Source: Aestuariivita sp. (GTDB lineage: Bacteria > Pseudomonadota > Alphaproteobacteria > Rhodobacterales > Rhodobacteraceae). From it: DNA of 48,028 bases. The notes beneath the pieces are model-generated. The model did not search any database, was not told where the DNA came from, and saw only the letters and a program-made list of their open reading frames with translations. Both the position numbers and the translations under genes were made by a program. Location: positions 1 to 48,028 of the forward strand of contig JAPORY010000109.1 of assembly GCA_026709985.1 (NCBI GenBank). Reading direction: 5' to 3'. The number at the start of each line of letters is the position of its first letter. Position 1 is the first letter of the stretch. Positions 8,094 to 14,548 of this stretch are shown here, piece by piece.

Positions 8094-8685
8094 TGTTTCT
8101 CCTAAGTTATGACACTGATTTAGTTTGATACGTACATTGTGCCACAACCATATGCGGTCTTCAAGTCAGTTCTGCTGAACGCTGAAGGAGACTTTGATTC
8201 TTGTGCCAGCCGTCAACACAACAATTGACGGATTCCTGCAATTACTGCTCGTCGGTAAACGTTACCTGCGCGGCTAAACTTTCTGGCAAAGACCCTCCTC
8301 TGGCCGGTTTTTGACGACACAAGGAAAGCTTCTTGTCGCTACTCATTGCTAATCGGATCGCTTCGCGGGTCTAGTTGCGCCATTCGAGCAAAGTCACGGC
8401 AAAATAGGTCGCCTAGAGTGGTGATCGTAAACAATGGCCCTTGCTAAGTCTAACAAACTCAACATTAGAGCACTTTTTCGAGGCAATTTGGTCGTTTTAC
8501 GGCGCATCGGGCAAGATTCGAACCCCGTAGCGGTAACTAGCTGTGGTCGCGGGGATCGGTCATGACATCTATGAGTTCCTTGTCGACACGATCACCGCCT
8601 CAGAGTTGCCTTGCGTTTCTTCTGGCCTTTCTTGCGCGACCGGCTTTGGCGCGGTTTCCTGCCAAATTCGCAGCAGTGAATTCCA
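8094..8685. other. Region upstream of infA with coding-like remnants
   Basis: It contains the infA promoter area and no intact gene. On the minus strand two adjacent frames look protein-like: one ends at 8339 (LGDLFCRDFARMAQLDPRSD), and a second runs from about 8373 to 8242 (GGSLPESLAAQVTFTDEQ). They could be one gene broken by a frameshift, but I cannot name it. At about 8512-8521 there is a GATTCGAACC tRNA-like T-loop without a supporting clover-leaf. Confidence 0.3.
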
Positions 8686-8781
8686 GGTGAGGTCCTCAAT
8701 GCAGACTCGCTGGGACAATCACCGCCGGTTCATCCTCGTACTGGCTGGGATGACTGCGGCAAACTGGGCAAGAGAGGTGCT
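8686..8781 (+). repeat. Inverted-repeat arm, partner at 9187-9282
   Basis: These 96 bases align without gaps to the reverse complement of 9187-9282 with 22 mismatches (about 77% identity by hand). Shared blocks include CACAATCACCG-type and GCGAGAGAGGTGC-type stretches. Substitutions are spread evenly over codon positions, so the pair is not evolving as coding sequence now. Confidence 0.65.
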
Positions 8782-8795
8782 CTCACGCGTCTCCC

Positions 8796-8966
8796 TTACG
8801 TTTTAGGACCTTTAGGATCTTGATTTATCAACAACACTATAGCTTGCGAAATGTTGATCTTGGCCCCGGTTTCTTCATATACCTCCTTTTGTTTGTCCGT
8901 AATGGTGTCTTGAGTGTCATGATCAGCCTGAAAGGACATAATTCTGTTAGGTTTTTTGCGAGCCAT
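8796..8966 (-). CDS. Small ribbon-helix-helix-like hypothetical protein
   Basis: 56 aa from ATG 8966 (GGAG three bases before it). An in-frame ATG at 8990 would add eight residues. It opens with basic MARKKPNR, then a short strand RIMSFQAD and two putative helices, the second reading NISQAIVLLINQ, which resembles helix B of ribbon-helix-helix repressors such as plasmid antitoxins. No family is recognised with certainty and no toxin gene is adjacent. It lies between the two arms of the 8686/9187 inverted repeat, so it may have moved with them. Confidence 0.4.
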   Translation of the reverse strand: MARKKPNRIMSFQADHDTQDTITDKQKEVYEETGAKINISQAIVLLINQDPKGPKT

Positions 8967-9186
8967 CTGCTCCGTGTAAAACGACTTCATTGGCGATATA
9001 GAGGGTTCCAAATTAGGATCACACCCGCTCGGTCTTCCACGCCTTCGAAAAGCGAGATTGCGACAGCGTGACGCGGCGGCTCGCAAGTGCAATCAGGCCA
9101 AAATCCCCGATAATGTCTAAAAGCAGATCTCTGTGGTTAGGGTGCTTGGTCGCGGCACGGGTGATTAGTCACGAGGTCGACCAGAC

Positions 9187-9282
9187 GGCACCTCTCTCGC
9201 CCGATTTACCTCAATCATCACGGTCAACAAGAGGATCAACCGACGGTGATTGTGCTGGCGGGTCCGCATTGAGGGCCTCGCC
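9187..9282 (-). repeat. Inverted-repeat arm, partner at 8686-8781
   Basis: The reverse complement matches 8686-8781 over 96 ungapped bases (about 77% by hand). The two arms enclose the small RHH-like gene. Confidence 0.65.
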
Positions 9283-9485
9283 GGATCGCCGCGACCGCGT
9301 CAGATACATCAAGGGACCTCACTGAGAGGCCACAAATGCCGTTCGACGCATTTTAAGCGTCATAGAGCGAGTTTCTCTGTCGGCAGCAGGTTTTTAGGGT
9401 GCCCAAGAGACCCTGAAAGCGCGAGTACGACGTTATCCAGGACAAAGGAAGAAAGATGACAGCCAAGTAACGCCTTGAAACCTGG

Positions 9486-9565
9486 TATCCCGAAAATATC
9501 AAATTGCCGGTTACTCGTATCCCGTTCACTGAAAACGGCGGGTTCGGTTGTGATCGACTTTTGTT
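9486..9565 (-). repeat. Inverted-repeat copy 2, partner at 51-130
   Basis: Reverse complement of 51-130 with 8 mismatches in 80 bases. Read on the minus strand it codes for a peptide with ITTEPAVFSERDTS and QFDIFGI, inside an open frame of about 88 codons (9626 down to 9360) that matches no family I know. Confidence 0.7.
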
Positions 9566-9614
9566 TATTAGTTATTAAGAAGATCATTATGACTTCTGTG
9601 CGCAGATCATTCGC

Positions 9615-10179
9615 ATGATATGCCACACGGTTGCCTATGCTGTCACAAAGGGCGTTGAAGGATTAGCACCGCAACCCCTCACGCAGATGCGTCTGCACGA
9701 TGTTCTCAAGTGGCAAAAACGCTTAACTGTTTAATCACAACATACCCTCTTGATCGTAATGCAATCTTCAACGCACAAATTCAGGATCGTTTAGCCAGAT
9801 TATTGATGGAAGATTGCGGTGAACAGCCTACCAGTATTGATCATTTAACGCAGATAAAATTTTCCAACTGTCTCGCCAGAATTTGAGCAGCATTTCCGTT
9901 AACGAGCGGCCGCCATTAGGACGCTCTGCGCTAGCATCGCAGGCGGGAAATAAAGTCTTAACAACCCCTGACACTGTTTTAGCACTATTGGCGGGGCATA
10001 AGGTGTCGACGGCACCGCATGCCATACCAACGCACAGAAACAGAAGAACCGCTCAGAATACTCAACAGCCAGATAAACCCAAGAAGCCTTCATTCAGCGC
10101 TATCCGCGTTATTGGCGCTCAATCGGTGATGCGCACGGTTCAAAAGAGCGACAGTCTCACGCCATCAGTCCATCAATGA
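9615..10179 (+). pseudogene. Frameshifted muramidase-like (phage/conjugation lysozyme) remnant
   Basis: Three successive frames together look like one cell-wall hydrolase. The first (ATG 9615 to a stop at 9735) has KGVEGLAPQPLTQMRLHDVLKWQ, like the 'LTEMTLGEVLAWQ' stretch of lysozyme-type muramidases. The second (about 9739-9886) has LDRNAIFNAQIQDRLARLLM, like 'F.AA.QDRLA..LL', and CLARI-stop-AAFPLTSGR, like 'LAGEWASLP...GRS'. The third (9883-10179) continues with GRSALASQAGNKVLTTPDTV. Each junction is a frameshift or stop, and the usual 'GRYQ' middle segment is missing. It is probably a dead fragment of a phage or conjugative element. The assignment rests on remembered motif patterns. Confidence 0.4.
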
Positions 10180-10474
10180 CCATTTGCTCCTTTTTCCAAT
10201 CAGTGAGCCTCATCTTTAATATCGTTAACCCATCTTTAACAAAAATTCGCGGAAAACCATCAAATTTGGGCATTTTCTTGATAGAGCGAACTTTTTTTAT
10301 CAATCGCTTGTTTTTGATGTCAGTTGTGCAACGCATATCAAGATATCAATGAACTGTTTAAGCTGCATTCGTTGTGTGTCGATTCGGCCATGAAAAACTG
10401 GAGTATTACCTAATGTGGCTGCGAACCCTACCCTTCAGAGCGAGACATGTCACACGACCCAGTAATTCATTGAT
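10180..10474. other. AT-rich intergenic region upstream of fic
   Basis: About 295 bases with no supported gene. It is AT-rich, with several A/T runs, and leads into the fic operator array. Confidence 0.4.
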
Positions 10475-10570
10475 TGCGGTGAATGACCCATCCAATCACC
10501 GCATTTTTTGCGGTGATTTATCTTGGCTTTGCGGTGAAAGGAGTCTATAAACACCGCAAATAATGCGGTG
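10475..10570. promoter_or_regulatory. Array of TGCGGTGA operator sites over the fic promoter
   Basis: TGCGGTGA (or TGCGGTG followed by A) starts at 10475, 10509, 10530 and 10564, spaced 34, 21 and 34 bases. Two of these are halves of palindromes with the same 5-base centre: arms AATCACCGCA (10494-10503) and TGCGGTGATT (10509-10518), and CACCGCA (10552-10558) with TGCGGTG (10564-10570). One half-site lies between the -35 and -10 boxes, and one palindrome abuts the -10 box. This layout suggests cooperative repression, plausibly by the DNA-binding C-terminus of the Fic protein itself. Confidence 0.75.
10523..10551 (+). promoter_or_regulatory. Probable sigma70-type promoter of fic
   Basis: TTGGCT (10523-10528) and TATAAA (10546-10551) are separated by exactly 17 bases. 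The -10 box ends 25 bases before the fic start codon, giving a very short leader. Operator half-sites occupy the spacer and the region just past the -10 box. Confidence 0.6.
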
Positions 10571-10576
10571 ATTCGT

Positions 10577-11686
10577 ATGTGGATTCATGAGTATCAAAAC
10601 TGGTCCGACTTTACCTGGGACGCAGAAATCCTTGCATCCAAGCTGGCAGATATACGGTACGCCCAAGGCCGTTTGCTCGGGCGCATGGAGGGACTTGGCT
10701 TTGCGCTAAAACGTGAGGCTTCTCTCAGTACGCTCACCAACGATGTCGTTAAATCCTCGGCCATTGAAGGGGTGTATCTGAATCAAGAAGAAGTTCGGTC
10801 ATCCATTGCCCGTAGGCTTGGAATTGATATTGCCGGGCTTATCCCCCCAAATCGAGATGTTGACGGTATCGTGGAGATGATGCTGGATGCCACGCAACAA
10901 TTTTCCAAACCGTTATCCAAAGATCGTTTGTTTGACTGGCATGCTGCATTGTTTCCAACCGGACGTAGCAGCGGACAAAAAATCACCGTTGCTGGTTGGC
11001 GGACTATTGAAGCTGGCCTCATGCAGGTTGTTTCCGGGCCTATCGGCAAAGAAAAAATCCGCTTTGAAGCCCCGACTGCGAATCGCCTTGAAAAAGAAAT
11101 GAAAGCGTTTCTAACGTGGCTGGCCAGTGAAAATGATACCGACCCCGTTATTAGGGCAGGGATTGCCCATTTGTGGTTTGTGACAATCCATCCGTTTGAA
11201 GACGGGAACGGGCGGATTGCTAGAGCTATTAGTGACATGGCGCTCGCTCGGGGCGAGGATGCCCCAAACCGCTTTTACAGTCTTTCATCCCAAATAGAAG
11301 CCGAGCGCAAACAATATTACGATCAGCTTGAAGCGCAACAACGGGCTACGCCTGATATAACAAACTGGCTGTCATGGTTTTTGGATTGCCTTGGGCGCGC
11401 GATCAGCAATGCGGAAACTACAGTTGGCAATGTGCTGTTCAAGGCAAAGCTCTGGGACGCGATCAATCAAAAGCCGGTAAATGATCGCCAGCGATTGATC
11501 ATCAACCGTATGCTCAAGGATGATTTTAGGGGCTTTATGAATACTTCCAAATACGCCAAGCTAGCCAAGTGTTCTAATGATACCGCCCTGCGAGATATTC
11601 AAGCTCTAAAGGCGCGTGGCATCTTTATTCAGAACCTCGGTGGCGGACGTAACACCAGTTACAGGTTGCCAGATCGAAAAGCATAA
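10577..11686 (+). CDS. fic: Fic family AMPylase (DUF4172-Fic-wHTH), class II
   Basis: 369 aa. The N-terminal WIHEYQNWSDFTWD matches the start of the Fic/DUF4172 architecture, which supports ATG 10577 over the GTG at 10568. The inhibitory helix carries the [S/T]xxxE[G/N] motif as SSAIEG (Ser60 to Glu64-Gly65), the class II layout in which the N-terminal Glu blocks ATP binding. The catalytic motif HPFEDGNGRIAR (His205) is complete, so AMP transfer to a protein hydroxyl is expected. The last ~70 residues look like a winged helix (KYAKLAKCSNDTALRDIQAL), suggesting DNA binding. No separate antitoxin is adjacent. An operator array covers its promoter. The target protein is unknown. Confidence 0.9.
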   Translation: MWIHEYQNWSDFTWDAEILASKLADIRYAQGRLLGRMEGLGFALKREASLSTLTNDVVKSSAIEGVYLNQEEVRSSIARRLGIDIAGLIPPNRDVDGIVEMMLDATQQFSKPLSKDRLFDWHAALFPTGRSSGQKITVAGWRTIEAGLMQVVSGPIGKEKIRFEAPTANRLEKEMKAFLTWLASENDTDPVIRAGIAHLWFVTIHPFEDGNGRIARAISDMALARGEDAPNRFYSLSSQIEAERKQYYDQLEAQQRATPDITNWLSWFLDCLGRAISNAETTVGNVLFKAKLWDAINQKPVNDRQRLIINRMLKDDFRGFMNTSKYAKLAKCSNDTALRDIQALKARGIFIQNLGGGRNTSYRLPDRKA

Positions 11687-11992
11687 TGCGTTTCAAATGA
11701 AACCAAAACCGGGATTCAAGCGCGAGATTGGTGCGCTACTCTCAATGCCATTATCGCAAATCAACCAAGGGCAGAAATCAAAGCGGCAAGCGGTACAGCA
11801 TACAGTGCTAAAACGAAAAACTTGCCTTTGTTAATTTTGTTCGTCGCTTCTTATTGATTTCGCCGTTTCAACAACGAAGTGCACCACTGAACTTCTCTCC
11901 GAACCCCGGTGTCTTGCTGAGGGGGTGAGCAGAGGCTGGATGGTCATGGACGGTTCACCGTATCGTCAGAGGTCAACAGCGGTCGGCGTCTC
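11687..11992. other. Intergenic region after fic
   Basis: About 300 bases. I see no supported gene, terminator with T-tract or repeat. Confidence 0.4.
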
Positions 11993-12103
11993 TTAGGGGG
12001 TCGCTAGACCAGCCGCCGGTAAAGCACAAGCGGGGTGGAAGCGGGGCACTTCCGGTGGCGTTTTTGACTTGGCAAGATCCGTTTCGTATGGCATGATCGC
12101 CAT
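11993..12103 (-). CDS. 36-aa ORF with a near-perfect ribosome site; small or truncated gene
   Basis: ATG 12103 is preceded by AAGGAG at seven bases, as good a ribosome site as any in the window. The peptide starts MAIMPYETDLAKSKTPPEVP and stops after 36 codons. It matches no family I know. Given neighbouring decay it may be the head of a truncated gene rather than a complete small protein. Confidence 0.35.
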   Translation of the reverse strand: MAIMPYETDLAKSKTPPEVPRFHPACALPAAGLATP

Positions 12104-12751
12104 CAGAGTGCTCCTTTCTTATCTCCAGATGAAGACATTGCTTGTAATTTTTGGAGCACTCTAACACACCCGCCACGAAAGCAAATAGTCTTGGCGAAAT
12201 CCGCCGAATGTAGGAAATTTCCGCTGACGGAGGCGAATTTTCGCGAAATTGACGCGATCAGTGCAATCCGACAAAAATTATCTATTTATATCAATGGGTT
12301 AAAAAATCGCCCCGCACCGTATGGGAACCACACCCTGTATGGTCATGCCAATGACGGGATCCGTCTCGACAAAAGCTTTTTCTCGGCCTGATGCTGGGCT
12401 GATATGGCCTAACCTTAAAGTTGTCTGGTCAGACACTTGCTTACGAAGTTCTTTCTGTAAAACCCATAGCAAAGACGATATTCGCCGTACAAAAGCCTCC
12501 GAACACGGTTCTGGCTACCGAGTGAACTCTGCCCTTCGATTTTGCTAAGAGTTTGATTTTGGGTATATTTGATAGTATCAAGGGCCAAGGCACGAGCAAA
12601 TTCAGTGTTCTAAATTGTTTCGTGGTCTTTGATGGCTCATTTTGCCAATTCGGATCGGTCTCACATCAAACGTCTTCTTCCAATACGACAAAACCAGTGC
12701 GTGACTATGGAGTTGACCGACTAGCACGATAGAACTTAATCAGGAATAAGT
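12104..12751. other. Long gap before chaC, no supported gene
   Basis: About 650 bases with short open frames in both directions, none with family motifs and a ribosome site. The chaC promoter should lie at its right end. Confidence 0.4.
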
Positions 12752-13282
12752 ATGGCACTCTGGGTCTTCGGCTACGGTTCCTTGCTCTGGGATCCCTGTT
12801 TTCAAGCAGATCGCCAACAAAGAGCGACAATTACGGGATATGCAAGATCGTTTTGTATGTCGTCGATTCATCATCGTGGCACCGAGGCTCAGCCTGGTTT
12901 AGTCCTTGCCCTTGATGAAACTTCACACGGCCGTTGCGACGGTATCGCAATGCGTGTTTGTAAAGGCACAGAAAACACAGCACTTTCCAACTTACGTGCG
13001 AGAGAACTTGTATCGTCTGCCTATCTGGAGAAAGATGTAGAGGTGATGCTAGCAGACGGCAAGACGATCTCTGCCTTAGTATATGTTATTGACAAACAAC
13101 ATCGACAATACATGGCAAATATCACGCTAGAGCGTCAGGCACAAATCATTGCGAGTGCGGTTGGGGGCCGCGGCCGCAATTCTGAGTATCTTTTTAAGAC
13201 CGCCTCGCATCTCAAAAATCTTGGCGTTGACGATCCTAGTATGGATTGGTTGGTACAGCGTGTACGGGAGCTCTCACCATGA
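12752..13282 (+). CDS. chaC: ChaC-type gamma-glutamylcyclotransferase
   Basis: 176 aa. The N-terminal WVFGYGSLLWDPCF is the substrate-binding signature of ChaC proteins, followed by ARSFCMSSIHHRGTEAQPGLVLAL. The candidate catalytic Glu lies in LRARELVSSAYLE. ChaC enzymes cleave glutathione to 5-oxoproline and cysteinyl-glycine in the cytosol. The stop overlaps an ATG as ATGA, which opens a 22-codon ORF leading directly to the MotA-like gene, so these genes are probably co-transcribed. Confidence 0.9.
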   Translation: MALWVFGYGSLLWDPCFQADRQQRATITGYARSFCMSSIHHRGTEAQPGLVLALDETSHGRCDGIAMRVCKGTENTALSNLRARELVSSAYLEKDVEVMLADGKTISALVYVIDKQHRQYMANITLERQAQIIASAVGGRGRNSEYLFKTASHLKNLGVDDPSMDWLVQRVRELSP

Positions 13283-13347
13283 ATTTGTGGCAACGCACAG
13301 CGCATGCGATGACCTCGACAGACAGACGAGCCGAGGTCGACAGATGA
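13279..13347 (+). CDS. 22-codon coupling ORF between chaC and the MotA-like gene
   Basis: It begins with ATGA overlapping the chaC stop and ends with ATGA overlapping the MotA-like start. The peptide (MNLWQRTAHAMTSTDRRAEV...) has no family. The double overlap suggests it carries ribosomes from one gene to the next rather than making a functional product. Confidence 0.35.
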   Translation: MNLWQRTAHAMTSTDRRAEVDR

Positions 13348-14537
13348 CAGATTTGGATCAAAACTTCAGACCGCGGTTTTCGCAACCGATCCGACAAATT
13401 TTCGCCATGCTGCTGGTTTTGGTACTAGCGGGGGCTGGCGCGTCCCTAGCACTGCCTCGGGTCTTGCCTGTCTTTGAAGCTAATCCCTACCTTAATGGCT
13501 TTATCCTGTTTGTTTTTGTTATTGGCGTGATCGTCTGCTTTTGGCAGGTTTTTCAACTCATCGGACTTGTGCGCTGGATTGATCGCTTTGCCGATCCCCG
13601 CTTCTCATCGGCGACAAAAGCACCGGGGCTGCTGGCGCCGCTACCCGCGCTCCTGCAAGTAAGTGGGTCGCACATTCAAATCAGTGCTCTCTCGGCGCGG
13701 TCAATTCTTGATTCGGTGGCGCAGCGGATCGAAGAGGTTCGAGATATCTCTCGATATATTGTAAACCTGCTCATTTTTCTCGGTCTTCTGGGTACCTTCT
13801 ACGGTCTTGCGACAACGGTGCCGGCCGTGGTTGATACGATCCGCAGTCTTGCACCACAAGACGGTGAATCGGGAAATGCCATCTTTGATCGGTTGATGAC
13901 GGGCCTTGAAAGTCAACTCGGCGGTATGGGTGTCGCCTTTGCCTCATCCTTGCTCGGGTTGGCAGGTTCGTTGATTATTGGATTGCTGGAGTTGCTTGCT
14001 GGTCGCGGTCAAACCCGCTTCTACCGAGAACTCGAGGAGTGGCTCAGTTCGATTACACGCTTGAACCTTTCGGTAAGCGATCACTCCGAACAAGAGCAGT
14101 CGGCTCTACCCTATGTGATTAATCAATTGTCAGAACAAACCTCTGCTCTGCAACAAATGTTTATGCAGTCGGAAGCGAGCGTTGGGATGTTAGAAGAGCG
14201 GTTGGGAATGCTTGTGGCGGTCTTACAGGCCTTGACCCAGCGATTAGAAGGTGACGATCAAGCGGTGAGAGCATTGCATCAGATCACTAGTCAACAAGAG
14301 CAACTCATCAAACTGCTCGGTCGAACCAACGCTGACGAGATTAGTGCTGAAAATCGACGGCTGTTGCGCTCAATTGACGTGCAGATGCTGCGCGTGCTCG
14401 AAGAAATAACGGCCGGTCGCAAAGAAGTCTTATCAGTCCTCCACAAAGAAATCGACTCGGCTCTACGAATGTTATCTGCTTCTCGAATTCCTCGACAACC
14501 GCAATCGCAGTCAGAAACACTGACCGATCAGGAGTAA
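13344..14537 (+). CDS. MotA/TolQ/ExbB-like inner-membrane proton-channel protein
   Basis: 397 aa from ATG 13344 (GAGG seven bases upstream); an in-frame extension runs far into chaC and is rejected. Four hydrophobic segments are visible: IFAMLLVLVLAGAGASLAL, ILFVFVIGVIVCFWQVF, VNLLIFLGLLGTFYGLATTV and GVAFASSLLGLAGSLIIGLL. The third and fourth match the MotA/TolQ/ExbB core. The ~150 C-terminal residues are cytoplasmic and predicted coiled coil (SEQTSALQQMF, EERLGMLVAVLQALTQRLE). The next gene is a MotB-like OmpA protein, so the pair should form a proton-driven stator-like complex. No flagellar, Tol or Exb genes are nearby, and none of the ZorC/ZorD/ZorE genes of Zorya defence. Confidence 0.75.
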   Translation: MTDLDQNFRPRFSQPIRQIFAMLLVLVLAGAGASLALPRVLPVFEANPYLNGFILFVFVIGVIVCFWQVFQLIGLVRWIDRFADPRFSSATKAPGLLAPLPALLQVSGSHIQISALSARSILDSVAQRIEEVRDISRYIVNLLIFLGLLGTFYGLATTVPAVVDTIRSLAPQDGESGNAIFDRLMTGLESQLGGMGVAFASSLLGLAGSLIIGLLELLAGRGQTRFYRELEEWLSSITRLNLSVSDHSEQEQSALPYVINQLSEQTSALQQMFMQSEASVGMLEERLGMLVAVLQALTQRLEGDDQAVRALHQITSQQEQLIKLLGRTNADEISAENRRLLRSIDVQMLRVLEEITAGRKEVLSVLHKEIDSALRMLSASRIPRQPQSQSETLTDQE

Positions 14538-14548
14538 GGGATTGACAC

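Larger units (their letters stand above)
8967..9614. other. Repeat-rich region without a clear gene
   Basis: It contains the arms 9187-9282 and 9486-9565 (separate entries). The rest has open frames in several directions but none with family features or a good ribosome site. Confidence 0.4.

Noticed and set aside
8500-8580. Possible minus-strand tRNA (GATTCGAACC T-loop motif at about 8512)
   Set aside because: The T-stem does not pair and no matching acceptor stem is found at the required distance.
8543-8806. Plus-strand ORF with RRFILVLAGMTAANWAREV, faintly like the start of a sodium symporter
   Set aside because: The same stretch is part of an inverted duplication whose differences show no coding bias, and no further transporter segments follow.
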